Below, one piece after another: positions 1 through 8,813 of a stretch of 64,000 bases of DNA. The stretch is taken from positions 124,001 through 188,000 of the IMG/VR virus record IMGVR_UViG_3300034072_002211. One strand, written 5' to 3'. Position 1 is the first letter of the stretch; each line of letters opens with the position of its first letter. Under the pieces are notes generated by a model. It saw only the letters and a program-made list of their open reading frames with translations. It searched no databases and was not told the origin of the DNA. The position numbers and the translations under genes were made by a program. The DNA comes from a virus.

Positions 1-2130
1 TTCGTGATAGATTTCAATAGCGTATCCATCACTCAATCCGTCCATGACAGCCGTCTTGTCAGTTGGGAATGAGAAATCTGGAATACCATCATGGACAATA
101 CCAAAGTCCAGATCCACTGGCAAATCATCGACCTCAGTGGTTCCCTTAACGATATAGTTGGTTCCTGGACCCAAGAGAATGGTGTCACGCTCATCAAGCC
201 ACCAGTTGGACATCTTGGTGTGAGTGATCTCAACCGTGTCGTCAGTGTTGAGGGTGGTAGGGAAGGTCAAAAGTTGACCATCCTTCCTCACAGATCCATG
301 AGTATAGTTGGGGAAATCGTAGATACCGGTCTCTTTGACAACTACCGTGCTCTTGGTTGTGAGGCTACCATAGGGCTGGAACCTCTGAGTATCAGAGAGG
401 AACGTGGTCGCCGTGTTGACAACCAGAGCATATTGTGAATCAGCAATACTCAGAACACTATAGAAGTGTGGAGCATTCGCTGGAGGCCTCAGAGTAATAT
501 CGAGGATATCTCCCTCCGAAACAACCGACTGTCCATTGTAGGGAGCACCGTTGCGCTGAATGTTGCCATGGCTCAAAGCAATGTAGGAGAAAGGAGTCTT
601 GGGAGGAACAATAACCCTGAAGGTCACGCTTGGTTCCATGAACTTGGGTAGGATCTCCACATAGGTAGCCTTGGCATCGGAAGGAATGCCCTGAACCACG
701 AAGTCAAAGGCATAATGCCCCAACTGGATTGCGGTGGATCGCTTACCCTGGCTGGAACGCATGATTGCTGTCACGAAGTCGTTGTTCTTGACCGTGGTGA
801 TTGCTGAGCTGTTGATGAGCAACTTGGCATTTGGTGCCACACTAGCAGTCGAAGATTCAGCAAGACTGGTGATCTGAATATCACCGGATCCGGCATCTAC
901 ATCAATAGGCGTATAGCGTAGATTTGGAGCAAACCCAGAAACTAGAGGATTGGCCGGAACCAGCACGTCATAGGCATCTAGGGCCACGTCGCCATAGTAG
1001 ATGTTAGGACTCTGAACACACGCCCAGGTGATGTTCCTCATGAACGTTACCTTGGTAGGTGCGGTTGCGAGATCAGTGAAGACAAAAATGTCACGAGATT
1101 CGTGGCAGGACACGGTGAAGTTGTTTCTGCCTGCAATACCTGCGAAGGGCATGTAGTCGCCCATGTCAATCTCAGAATGGAAGCTGAGATCCATATTAAG
1201 GATGCGAAGTTTGTATTCCAGAGGAACTGGAATTACAAACTTGTTTTTGAATACCGCAGGTACACCAAGCATTTCAGCACTGAATACCTCAGTGAGTGTG
1301 CCGTTGTTGAGCTTCAACAGCTTACCAGATTTGGTAGCCACAATAGCCGTAGGACCAAGTCCACAACCACCTATGATAGTTTCGGTTGTTGGATAGTTGA
1401 CTCCGATTGTATTGAGATCACTCAAGCTGTAGAGGATCTGATCACCGCCTACAAAAAGTGTTGTGCCGTCTGAAAAAATCGTTCTAGCACCTGGATAATA
1501 ACGAGAACTAGAAGCTTGTGAACGATCCCAATAAACCTTTCCAATCTGATTATTATTGAACAGAAAACACATCTCTCGACGATTCTGAGATGAATTCCAA
1601 AGCCATGTATAGCTCACAGCATTTAGACGATTAGAACCTTCAGTGAAGATACTATAATCGTACTGCCCGTTGGTGCCTAGATAGCTCACATAGTTGTTTC
1701 CTCGGGAAAGGCTAACAACTAGATCTCTGTTATAAGTTCCATTAGTCCAGGTATTAGTTCCTTCAGAATATTCTTGACTTCCTGATTTATAGAAAACCGA
1801 GCGGTTGATATTGCCGTAATCGTACCACTGGAGGTTCTTATACTGAGAACGCATCTGTGGGCGAGTGGTGCCCTGATTGCTTACAACGGCAAAGTAGCAC
1901 TCATTGCCATTGTAGAACCACTTGATATATTTGGTCTGATTGGCCGCCGGAGCAACGACACTGACTTCAATTGAGTCATTGAAGGCTAGGGCAACTGGAC
2001 GAGTGGCTTCGACCTGTCCGTTCTTACGAACAGTTAGAGTCTCACCAAAGTCAACAGTGCAGGCCTCGGAAGCTGTGAACGAGGAAGTCACAGTTGAATT
2101 GGGGATTGCGACTGAAATACTACGGAACAT
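1..2130 (-). CDS. Large virion/fibre-like protein, C-terminus beyond window
   Basis: An uninterrupted frame of 710 codons starts at ATG 2130 and runs off the left edge, so only the N-terminal part is visible. The protein is rich in Ser, Thr, Asn, Gly and beta-branched residues and has many short Trp/Tyr-containing strands, as in phage fibre or adhesin proteins. The middle (roughly residues 200-320) shows repeats of the kind TIFSDGTTLFVGG and GPTAIVATKSGKLLKL, suggestive of propeller blades. It lies directly downstream of the structural gene 2180-3283, separated by a strong hairpin. No clear Shine-Dalgarno was found. The virion role is inferred from composition and neighbours; no named family was recognised. 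Confidence 0.8.
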   Translation of the reverse strand, partial: MFRSISVAIPNSTVTSSFTASEACTVDFGETLTVRKNGQVEATRPVALAFNDSIEVSVVAPAANQTKYIKWFYNGNECYFAVVSNQGTTRPQMRSQYKNLQWYDYGNINRSVFYKSGSQEYSEGTNTWTNGTYNRDLVVSLSRGNNYVSYLGTNGQYDYSIFTEGSNRLNAVSYTWLWNSSQNRREMCFLFNNNQIGKVYWDRSQASSSRYYPGARTIFSDGTTLFVGGDQILYSLSDLNTIGVNYPTTETIIGGCGLGPTAIVATKSGKLLKLNNGTLTEVFSAEMLGVPAVFKNKFVIPVPLEYKLRILNMDLSFHSEIDMGDYMPFAGIAGRNNFTVSCHESRDIFVFTDLATAPTKVTFMRNITWACVQSPNIYYGDVALDAYDVLVPANPLVSGFAPNLRYTPIDVDAGSGDIQITSLAESSTASVAPNAKLLINSSAITTVKNNDFVTAIMRSSQGKRSTAIQLGHYAFDFVVQGIPSDAKATYVEILPKFMEPSVTFRVIVPPKTPFSYIALSHGNIQRNGAPYNGQSVVSEGDILDITLRPPANAPHFYSVLSIADSQYALVVNTATTFLSDTQRFQPYGSLTTKSTVVVKETGIYDFPNYTHGSVRKDGQLLTFPTTLNTDDTVEITHTKMSNWWLDERDTILLGPGTNYIVKGTTEVDDLPVDLDFGIVHDGIPDFSFPTDKTAVMDGLSDGYAIEIYHE

Positions 2131-2150
2131 TCACGAATCCCACAAGAGAG

Positions 2151-2173
2151 TGGGGGAGGGAAACCCTCCCCCA
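2151..2173 (-). terminator. Hairpin terminator after 2180-3283 gene
   Basis: A 10-bp perfect G/C stem (TGGGGGAGGG / CCCTCCCCCA) closes on a 3-base AAA loop, between the stop of the 2180-3283 gene and the start of the 2130 gene. No long T run follows. Confidence 0.7.
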
Positions 2174-2179
2174 TAAGGC

Positions 2180-3283
2180 TTACGAAATACCGCCGCCCTG
2201 CTGGAGGACGAGGATACGCATACCGGTGTTGTTGACACCATTTGCGTGGAGTGCCTTGTAGGAACGAGGAGTGCCCTCGCCATAAACGGTCAGAGGAACA
2301 TCCGAGTACTGGGACACAACGTCTGCCGACGTGATACCAATCATGTCCAGCTCATGTGGATAGCGGTAACGCGAGGTGTTCAAACGCGATGGGAAAGTCA
2401 CAATGTACTTGCCATCCTCAGAGAGCGACACCTGATCCTCAATGTTCAGAATTGCTTCCGAGTCCTCAGTGTTTTCGCTTGCGCTACGACGCTTACCTGG
2501 ACGTAGAATATCCGACTCACGAACGGTGAACTGCCAATACTGGCCACCAACGCCGCTAACGCAGAACACTGGAGCCTTACCCGTGGTCAGCACGGCACCG
2601 GTGGTGCGATCCACAGGACGCTGGACCAGCATCCAGTTGAACGAGGACGAGGATTCTGCCGTCAGAGCAGCTTCCCAACAACCCAGCCAGAAACCACGAT
2701 TGGTAATTGCTAGACGGTAGCTTAGTGGGTAGGAAGCACCGAAGCCAGCAACGCGGACCTTACGCATGATGAGACCCTTAGTGGTCTCGTCACCTGGAAC
2801 ACCACCCGAAGCGGTAGGAGCCTGATACAAACCGGAGGTTGGGTCGATAATACCTGGGCGAGAGCTACCAGAGGTGGAATAGATCGCACCAACCTGAGCA
2901 CCAATGGAACCCAGATAGTCGATCGACTGGAGCATGGACGTTGAGCCAGATTCGTTGTAATACTTTTCAGTTGCCACAATGCCTTCGTTGGTCAGCTGAA
3001 GAGGAGTTGCGACGTGAACAAACGCGCGCTGGGCGTCCTGCACGTCAAAGCAAACGCGCCATGGCTGCTTAGAAACCACGTTGTCTGCGTTCAGAGGGTC
3101 AACATCGCCACCTGCTTCCAGGATGACCCTGTAGACGTCACCGGCTGTTGCCTTGTTGAAAGTAGTACCACCACCGGTGGTCCAGATGAAATTGAAACCA
3201 TTTGCAATCATGTCAGTGACAACGTCGCCGACCATAGCCGCTGCCGTCGTGTAGCCATGACGTTCGATAACGTAACCAGGCAT
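2180..3283 (-). CDS. Putative virion structural protein
   Basis: 367 residues beginning MPGYVIERHGYTTAAAM, with SD AAAGGAGAAAATC before ATG 3283. The protein has no signal peptide or membrane segment and is rich in aromatic and beta-forming residues. It sits between fibre genes and has a late-type TAAATA motif 29 bp upstream of its start. A polar segment near residues 265-285 (RRSASENTEDSEA) looks like an exposed loop. The virion assignment is from context; a tail or head decoration protein is equally possible. Confidence 0.75.
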   Translation of the reverse strand: MPGYVIERHGYTTAAAMVGDVVTDMIANGFNFIWTTGGGTTFNKATAGDVYRVILEAGGDVDPLNADNVVSKQPWRVCFDVQDAQRAFVHVATPLQLTNEGIVATEKYYNESGSTSMLQSIDYLGSIGAQVGAIYSTSGSSRPGIIDPTSGLYQAPTASGGVPGDETTKGLIMRKVRVAGFGASYPLSYRLAITNRGFWLGCWEAALTAESSSSFNWMLVQRPVDRTTGAVLTTGKAPVFCVSGVGGQYWQFTVRESDILRPGKRRSASENTEDSEAILNIEDQVSLSEDGKYIVTFPSRLNTSRYRYPHELDMIGITSADVVSQYSDVPLTVYGEGTPRSYKALHANGVNNTGMRILVLQQGGGIS

Positions 3284-3311
3284 GATTTTCTCCTTTAAAG
3301 AGCGTTTGCCC

Positions 3312-3318
3312 TATTTAT
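3312..3318 (-). promoter_or_regulatory. T4-like late promoter motif
   Basis: Minus strand reads TAATAAATAGGG, 29 bp before ATG 3283. It contains the ATAAATA core of T4-type late promoters. Confidence 0.5.
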
Positions 3319-4076
3319 TAGGGGTTGGTTGGTAGAGTCTCGAGAGGAAGATAGGTGATCGTTAGAATCACTGGACCCTCAGCTTCTTCGGCATTCTCTA
3401 CCGTGAAGTAGATCTTGTCCGACGGAGTTGCTTCCATGTTGGCAAAAATAGAGAAGTTCCTGGTCCTGAAAATGGTGCCATCGCTGAGCAGCATCGAACC
3501 ATCATCAGTCAGATGATCAGGAGTTGCGAGGAACTGATAAGGATTTGGTTCATCCTTCGCCGGAGTGCTGTAGGCGGAAACCTTGACGGGACGATTCACC
3601 GAAAGCTTGAGAACCAGAGAGCTCACCGCGAGCTGCATCTCGAACTCTGTGGAGACACCAATAGGCAGAGGATCAGTGGTGTGGATAGCAACAATGCGCT
3701 TGCCAGGTTCAAATCCACCCCCTGAACCGACACTGACTTCAACCCACTCGCCATCCTTGCGGCCATAGGTCTTGCCATCCTCTGGTGCTTCCTCAATGCC
3801 ACCAGTGCCACCGCCCATAGGAAGTTCTTCCCAAGTGACCTTCTCCTCGGCATCTGGATTCTCTCGGCTTGGAACGACCAGCTCAGTGACCTGCCAGATC
3901 TTGTTTTGATCCAAGCAGAGAACTAGAGCGCCTAGCTTCAAGTTGGAGATCGCAATAGCATCGCGCTCGGCCACGGTCTTGCGAATCTGAAGACCTCCCT
4001 TGAGATAGATGTCCTCAAGGAGGTAGAATGTGCCACCGCCTGCTGGTGCTAGATCAGAAGCAATTTGTAGAGGCAT
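3318..4076 (-). CDS. Tail fibre/appendage protein with DGKxYGRxxGEW motif
   Basis: 252 residues, ATG 4076 after SD AAGGAGAGTAAGC. Residues about 94-115 read EEAPEDGKTYGRKDGEWVEV-like, a short motif common in fibre proteins of tailed phages. A glycine-rich linker (MGGGTGG, VGSGGG) flanks it on both sides, and the C-terminal half is beta-rich. The N-terminus carries a KTVAERDAI segment also seen in phage appendage proteins. It follows the collagen-like fibre gene by 12 bp, so the two are probably co-transcribed. A fibre or baseplate appendage role is inferred. Confidence 0.75.
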   Translation of the reverse strand: MPLQIASDLAPAGGGTFYLLEDIYLKGGLQIRKTVAERDAIAISNLKLGALVLCLDQNKIWQVTELVVPSRENPDAEEKVTWEELPMGGGTGGIEEAPEDGKTYGRKDGEWVEVSVGSGGGFEPGKRIVAIHTTDPLPIGVSTEFEMQLAVSSLVLKLSVNRPVKVSAYSTPAKDEPNPYQFLATPDHLTDDGSMLLSDGTIFRTRNFSIFANMEATPSDKIYFTVENAEEAEGPVILTITYLPLETLPTNP

Positions 4077-4088
4077 TGCTTACTCTCC

Positions 4089-5522
4089 TTAGTTCGAGAC
4101 AACCCAAGTTTCAGTGAACTGGGTGGTTGCTGGCATATTGTCAGTGCGGTAGAGGTAGAACTGAACATTAGCACCGTTGACCTGCACCGTGACTTCAAGA
4201 GGTCCACTGACCCCCCAGAAGCTACCGGTGCGCGTGTTAGGTGCCTGGGCAGAGTCCCAACCACCTGGGCCGGGCTGACCGTTACCCTTGATCTTTGCCT
4301 GGTCCATGAGACCAAAGCTCTTGGGATAAGCATACCAACCGTATTGACCAACACCTTGGCTGATCGTGAAAGTGTTGACCTTGCTGGCGTTAGTGGCACG
4401 ACCAGAGAGCGAAGTCACGAATGTGCCCCAATTTTGGTAGGTTGCCGGGTCAGCCGAACCACTTGCTACTGGGTGAGCAGCCGCACCATAGAATGGCATA
4501 ATCTGAGGGGCAACGATTGTTACGTTTATCGTGCCAGCTACCGTGATGCCCTTCTCCACGTAAGATGCTCGAATGGTGCCAGTGGTGTTTGCAGTGACCG
4601 CACTAGCAGTCAGAACGTTGGACGAGAGCGTACCGATGTTTCCGCTCTGGATGCTCCAAGTCAGAGCAGCATCTCCGGTAACAACCCTGCTGGTTCCGTC
4701 AGTGTAGATTACCGTTGCGCTGTAGAGACCAGTGCCGCCTGAGTTAATCGAAGATGGACCAGTGACCGTCAGGCTCTGAGGCTTGAGAGCCTTGATTAGC
4801 ACATTAGTCTGAACCGTATAGTTCTTGCCACGTTCATCTGTATAATTGGCAGTGATCGTCAGAGGAGTATCAACCGTGATATCCGCAGCGGTGAACCAGC
4901 CATCTGCTGCAATGGTGCCAAGATCGTTTCGACCAAGCTGATAGGTAGGAACAACAGTGACCCTCGTGTTGGTCAGAGGATCAACCAGTTCAGTTGGGAA
5001 ACGAGCAGTCTTGGTGCCAAAAATCTGAGTAGGAACAGGCTCAATATACTTGAGCTGCTTCATGTTCAGCATGTCGTCCAGGATCTCTTTGATGATGTCT
5101 CGGAGGAGATCATAATCCACAACACCATCGTCGCCCTTTGGTCCAGCTGGTCCGCGCGGTCCGGCCGGACCGGGATCACCCTTGTCGCCCTTGTCACCCT
5201 TTGGACCACGGGCCAGGGTTGCTGTATCAGTGAACTCTTGAATCTTTTGAATGGTGGCATCTACTATAGGAGTAGTCGCGCCGGTATAAAGGCGACCGTC
5301 TGAACCAACGGTGAAATCGTTGGAGGTAGCGGCCCCTTCAACTGGAACATTATTTTGGCTTTTGATCTGAAGATCATTCTTCTGATCGTTAGAAAGTTCA
5401 ACCTGACCTGGAATTGGCTGATAGGTTACTGCTTTGCCGTCATTCTTGGGAACGATGCCCTTAGGAGTCGCGGCAGTTGCCTCTTGGGTTTTGGAGAGGT
5501 CTGTTACGATCTTCTTGGCCAT
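4089..5522 (-). CDS. Collagen-like tail fibre with Ig-like domain
   Basis: 477 residues, ATG 5522. Residues 106-133 are about nine Gly-X-Y triplets (GPKGDKGDKGDPGPAG...), expected to form a trimeric collagen-like stalk. An Ig-like domain of the bacterial Big_2 type follows (about 250-345: SLTVTGPSSINSGGTG ... LTWSIQSGNIGTLS). The C-terminal about 130 residues form a separate beta-rich end (WGVSGPLEVTVQVNGANVQF), a possible tip. The N-terminus is a presumed attachment region. Together these suggest a host-contact fibre. A TAAATATC late motif lies 26 bp upstream. Confidence 0.85.
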   Translation of the reverse strand: MAKKIVTDLSKTQEATAATPKGIVPKNDGKAVTYQPIPGQVELSNDQKNDLQIKSQNNVPVEGAATSNDFTVGSDGRLYTGATTPIVDATIQKIQEFTDTATLARGPKGDKGDKGDPGPAGPRGPAGPKGDDGVVDYDLLRDIIKEILDDMLNMKQLKYIEPVPTQIFGTKTARFPTELVDPLTNTRVTVVPTYQLGRNDLGTIAADGWFTAADITVDTPLTITANYTDERGKNYTVQTNVLIKALKPQSLTVTGPSSINSGGTGLYSATVIYTDGTSRVVTGDAALTWSIQSGNIGTLSSNVLTASAVTANTTGTIRASYVEKGITVAGTINVTIVAPQIMPFYGAAAHPVASGSADPATYQNWGTFVTSLSGRATNASKVNTFTISQGVGQYGWYAYPKSFGLMDQAKIKGNGQPGPGGWDSAQAPNTRTGSFWGVSGPLEVTVQVNGANVQFYLYRTDNMPATTQFTETWVVSN

Positions 5523-5547
5523 CAGATACTCCCATGGAAGTTTCTGA

Positions 5548-5553
5548 TATTTA
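5548..5553 (-). promoter_or_regulatory. T4-like late promoter motif
   Basis: Minus strand reads GCTAAATATC, 26 bp before ATG 5522 of the collagen-like fibre gene. Confidence 0.45.
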
Positions 5554-5560
5554 GCGGTTC

Positions 5561-5824
5561 CTACTTCTTAGGAACTGGGCTAGTGAAAGCTGGATTAGTC
5601 ACTCTATGGAGTGCCCCACAGCTTGCACAGTAGAAGTCTACCGAACGGAAGATCATGTTTTCAGAGGTAAAAGTCGTCTTTGCCTGACACTTCTGGCAAG
5701 TAAAGTGCCAAGGCCCCAGGTGGATCTGGTTGTTGACATCTTTGACGGTTGTGACCGCAGGACGCATGGCTAGGTCGCCACGTGAAGCCTGAACAGCATT
5801 AGGAAAATGGATAATCTCGCCCAT
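5561..5824 (-). CDS. Small zinc-ribbon protein
   Basis: 87 residues. Cys43-x2-Cys46 and Cys66-x2-Cys69 (CQKC ... CASC) form a classic four-cysteine zinc ribbon with 19 residues between the pairs. The N-terminus MGEIIHFPNA is short and probably unstructured. It is the first gene of the leftward group, with a late-type motif 41 bp upstream. A nucleic-acid or protein-binding role is possible; the function is unknown. Confidence 0.75.
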   Translation of the reverse strand: MGEIIHFPNAVQASRGDLAMRPAVTTVKDVNNQIHLGPWHFTCQKCQAKTTFTSENMIFRSVDFYCASCGALHRVTNPAFTSPVPKK

Positions 5825-5864
5825 AGCCTAACTCACTTTATACTCCTGTTCGGCTGCTCAATGA

Positions 5865-5870
5865 TATTTA
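5865..5870 (-). promoter_or_regulatory. T4-like late promoter motif
   Basis: Minus strand reads AGGTAAATATCATT, 41 bp before ATG 5824. Confidence 0.4.
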
Positions 5871-6313
5871 CCTGTTGGTTTTGAATACTTTTCCGCGCAC
5901 TTTGCTCGCAGTTTCCTGTGATAACTTGACACCTTGGTAAACCTCCCATACGATAGAGAGCCCGTGCCGGTGGACTGACCTTCTGACGGTTTCGCCTAAC
6001 GAGCCTTGTGGACGTGGCTTGAGATCTTGGTTTCGCTGACCATGATCAAAAGGGTCACCTGCTTGAGGAGGATGGTGCGGTTTAAGTATGTGTCGAACGA
6101 GGTCGGAGGACATCAGACACACCCTTTGGGGAAGCAAGGTCGCATAGAGAGCTAGGACTTATTCCGCTCTTATAAGTCGACCCCATGAACCCTCTGGGCT
6201 TGGGATTGTAAGGTCACAGAAGGGCCCGAACTTTCTGACTCCGACCCGCCCGCAAGAATATTGCGGTTTAGTGAACACCTCATCTAGAGTGTTGGTAAGA
6301 GAGGATCTTACTA
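5871..6313. other. Divergent intergenic region with hairpins
   Basis: About 440 bp separate divergent genes at 5824 (minus) and 6314 (plus). No convincing gene was seen; an 89-codon minus frame at 5868-6137 lacks a ribosome site and has no recognisable features. Two hairpins are visible: 6156-6178 (GACTTAT / ATAAGTC, 9-base loop) and 6250-6266 (CCGCAA-GAATA-TTGCGG). The block may hold promoters for both directions or a structured RNA. Confidence 0.5.
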
Positions 6314-6559
6314 ATGCTCATTTTGACCAAATTGTTCTACCTGATCTTCGGCGGGCTTGCGGTCGCGGCGAGCGCCCTCTTTGCCTTGTTCGTGGTCCTT
6401 GCTTTTGCGATGTTCATTCACGCCCTCTTGGACAAGATTCTGAACTTGAAGGAAAAGGCGCTCCTCAGCGTTCTCTTCCTCGTCTGCGTTCTCTGGGGCG
6501 GCTTCCTGACCAACGTCTCGTTCCATTACGGAACGGAGTGGTTGCTCCAGCTTCGCTAA
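6314..6559 (+). CDS. Small two-helix membrane protein
   Basis: 81 residues after SD AGAGAGGA. Two hydrophobic segments (about residues 5-38 and 48-66) flank a short charged loop (DKILNLKEK), giving a predicted two-pass inner-membrane protein. It is the first gene of the rightward region. The size and topology would suit a holin-like or superinfection-exclusion protein, but nothing specific identifies either. Confidence 0.75.
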   Translation: MLILTKLFYLIFGGLAVAASALFALFVVLAFAMFIHALLDKILNLKEKALLSVLFLVCVLWGGFLTNVSFHYGTEWLLQLR

Positions 6560-6566
6560 GTCCTAG

Positions 6567-6594
6567 TTGACACGACTCCTTTCTAGTGTAAGGT
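6567..6594 (+). promoter_or_regulatory. Promoter, TTGACA-N16-TAAGGT
   Basis: -35 TTGACA 6567-6572 and -10 TAAGGT 6589-6594 with a 16-bp spacer, the spacing seen throughout this window. It would drive the 6622 gene and the array behind it. Confidence 0.6.
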
Positions 6595-6621
6595 ATGACC
6601 CTACATTAGATCGGAGCATTC

Positions 6622-7854
6622 GTGGACCTCTTGAACCTTGTTTGGCGTGATCTCCATAACCCGCGTATCTGGGCGCGGGCACCCAAGCTCGCTCAGGACA
6701 TCTACAAGGACCACTACGCACGCTACCGGCAAATCTTCCACAGGACGCGCCGCTTCAAGATCGACGACAAGGCCCTCCGCGTAGCCGTTGAGCTCAGCCT
6801 TGAGGGACCAGAGAAGATGGCGCAGCGCCTCTTCATGGCGCGCTTGCCCTTCCCCGAGGTCTGGATTGAATTCGACCTCCACGAAAAGCTTCGCATCGGC
6901 AAAGAGCTTGGCATCAGTCCAGGCGTCGACGAATCGACCCCAGAACGTATCGGCTATCTCTTGCGTGAGGACCCAGGTGATCCTCTGCGCTGGTCGTGTA
7001 TCACGTGGGTAAGCGTTGATGGCATCAAGGAGCCCGCTCACGCCCCTCACAGGGGCGAAATGCTCTCCAGTATGGCCATGAACGCATGGCTCGTTGACAC
7101 CGCTATGCGGGCCCCTCCGGAGCGAATTGGAGATGTCAACGGGGTGCCTTATGCGGATCTGAGGCAGAACCTCGCGGTAACTCTGATGAATGGCGATGAA
7201 GCCACAACCGAAGATGCTATCCGGGCGTTCGCGCATTTGGGCTGGGGTTATGGCTCAGCCCTCTCGGACAAGGATGATCCGCGCTACCAGGGCGTAGATC
7301 CCATGCGGATGCTGGGAGAAGCCAAGCCACTCAGCAACAGCATCAATGTGGGCTGGGAACCAATGAGTTTTCAGATCCGTCCCATCGCATCTGAGAATAT
7401 GGAAAAGACCCTGATCCAGAGCTGTATTGAGAGCAGGGGTGACGTCCGGCTCATTGCGTCTCTGTTGAGCTTGGTCAATGAAGTGCCCATCGTGGAAACG
7501 CCTGCTGAGCAGAAGGGTGCTTTCACTGGTGCTGGCGGTGTGATCAAGAAATACCTGACCAACAAGATCGTGACGATCAACATTCCGGCCAAGCGACCGA
7601 TTGGTCAGGTCAGGAAGATCCTCGCCCGCAAGGTCAAGAGTCATAAGGCCCGACATGAGGTTCGTGGCCACTGGCGCACTATCGTTCACAAGGAAGATCA
7701 CTGGCGCAAGACGACTATGCCCGATGGAACCATCGAGCGAGTTTTCATTGCGAAAGGACAGCTGGAGCGTGTATGGGTCAAGAACCATGAGCGCGGAGAC
7801 GCGGCCTATGGTTATGTGAAGCACGACTACCAGGTAGAGAAAAGTGGACGCTGA
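6622..7854 (+). CDS. Unknown 410-residue protein with RHEVRGHW-type C-terminus
   Basis: GTG start 6622 after CGGAG. The protein is soluble and has no membrane segment. The C-terminal 75 residues are basic and aromatic with a distinctive pattern: HKARHEVRGHWR, then ERVFIAKGQLERVWVKNHERGD, then YGYVKHDYQV. This looks like a compact nucleic-acid-binding or nuclease-like module, as found at the end of several phage and prophage proteins. The N-terminal 300 residues match nothing I recognise. It heads the FKLTWGG array and overlaps the next gene by 11 bp. Confidence 0.75.
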   Translation: MDLLNLVWRDLHNPRIWARAPKLAQDIYKDHYARYRQIFHRTRRFKIDDKALRVAVELSLEGPEKMAQRLFMARLPFPEVWIEFDLHEKLRIGKELGISPGVDESTPERIGYLLREDPGDPLRWSCITWVSVDGIKEPAHAPHRGEMLSSMAMNAWLVDTAMRAPPERIGDVNGVPYADLRQNLAVTLMNGDEATTEDAIRAFAHLGWGYGSALSDKDDPRYQGVDPMRMLGEAKPLSNSINVGWEPMSFQIRPIASENMEKTLIQSCIESRGDVRLIASLLSLVNEVPIVETPAEQKGAFTGAGGVIKKYLTNKIVTINIPAKRPIGQVRKILARKVKSHKARHEVRGHWRTIVHKEDHWRKTTMPDGTIERVFIAKGQLERVWVKNHERGDAAYGYVKHDYQVEKSGR

Positions 7855-8080
7855 CAAAGAGCCTCATATCTTCCGACTCACTATCGGTTACCTTCCTGGC
7901 GGTGGTGCGAAGATCACGGTCGTCAGCTATGACGCCAGCATTGTCTACGTCATGGACGCGGACGAATATTGGATTAATCAGTTCAAGGTGGGCGAGAATC
8001 GCATCCACGTGAATGGATACTTTGACCTCCAGGACAAGAACATCTACCTGGGAGAACGGGTGGAGGGTCTGACGTGGTAA
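7844..8080 (+). CDS. Small unknown protein
   Basis: 78 residues, GTG start 7844 inside the end of the previous gene. It ends VEGLTW, a weak echo of the family terminus, but it lacks the helix and the FKL block, so membership is doubtful. The sequence is mostly beta (HIFRLTIGYLPGGGAKITVVSY). GGAGGG near its end is well placed as the ribosome site for the next gene. Confidence 0.65.
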   Translation: MDADKEPHIFRLTIGYLPGGGAKITVVSYDASIVYVMDADEYWINQFKVGENRIHVNGYFDLQDKNIYLGERVEGLTW

Positions 8081-8283
8081 AGCTGAAGACGTTCAGCCAG
8101 GAATGGCCACACGTCGTTGAAATGCGAGGCGAAGTCCTCTTCGACGATGTCATGGAGTGGGCGTATCAGCGCGCTGAAGCTCTGAACTGCGACACCCGTG
8201 ACATCTACACAAGCTTCAGCCTTGGAACCTATGGATTCAAGGACAAAGCTTTGGCAATGGAATTCAAACTCCGGTTCGGCTAA
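8074..8283 (+). CDS. FKLTWGG-family protein (FKLRFG end)
   Basis: 69 residues, GTG start 8074 after GGAGGG, overlapping the previous stop. It has the family pattern of an N-terminal strand, a helix around VMEWAYQRAEAL, and the C-terminal block YGFKDKALAMEFKLRFG. Function unknown. Confidence 0.75.
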   Translation: MVKLKTFSQEWPHVVEMRGEVLFDDVMEWAYQRAEALNCDTRDIYTSFSLGTYGFKDKALAMEFKLRFG

Positions 8284-8305
8284 ATACCTCATAGGAGGTG
8301 TAGCC

Positions 8306-8572
8306 ACGGAACGGCACATTAGACATCTCGAACCCTATTACTGCCAGAAGCAGACCTTGCTCCTGACATATCCCCACGTTCTGACTCTAGAAGAAGTCAG
8401 AAACATCACAGAAATTTCAGATTGGATCCAAGACATCCACGTGGATTGTCGCTGGCATACCTTCCTCATCAAAAAGCCTGAACTCAAGTTTGATCTGGCT
8501 TATGACTTCTTTTTCAAGCTAGGCAGTGATGCTGTCCTATTCAAGTTGACTTGGGGTGGTTCTGTGCTATGA
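8306..8572 (+). CDS. FKLTWGG-family protein with probable ACG start
   Basis: The frame ending at 8572 encodes a typical member (helix ISDWIQDIHV, end DAVLFKLTWGGSVL), but no ATG, GTG or TTG lies at the expected place. A strong SD AGGAGGT (8293-8299) is followed six bases later by an in-frame ACG at 8306, giving 88 residues. TAAATAC lies 25 bp upstream. An internal TTG at the QTLLL segment is the alternative start. Confidence 0.6.
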   Translation, partial: TERHIRHLEPYYCQKQTLLLTYPHVLTLEEVRNITEISDWIQDIHVDCRWHTFLIKKPELKFDLAYDFFFKLGSDAVLFKLTWGGSVL

Positions 8573-8588
8573 CCTAATTGGAGGTTGT

Positions 8589-8813
8589 ATGCGCGAAGTT
8601 GAGTCCAGCTACCGGCAGTTTCCCACAGCCATTGAGCTGCCCGCGACCTTGCCTGCTCACTCCATGAAGGACTGGTTGGCCAACCAGGGTCTCCGCTTCA
8701 ACTATGATTACATCTGCATTCAGGCACTGATCGGTCGTGAAAGTGTTGGAGCCTATGCGTTCCGCAATCGCGCCCACGCACTGATGTTCAAGATGGCGTT
8801 CGCAGGCACATGA
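8589..8813 (+). CDS. FKLTWGG-family protein (FKMAFAGT end)
   Basis: 74 residues, ATG 8589 after TTGGAGGTTGT. The helix is SMKDWLANQGLRFNYDY and the C-terminus is AYAFRNRAHALMFKMAFAGT, a degenerate form in which Trp is replaced by Phe. Its stop overlaps the next ATG (ATGA). Confidence 0.8.
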   Translation: MREVESSYRQFPTAIELPATLPAHSMKDWLANQGLRFNYDYICIQALIGRESVGAYAFRNRAHALMFKMAFAGT

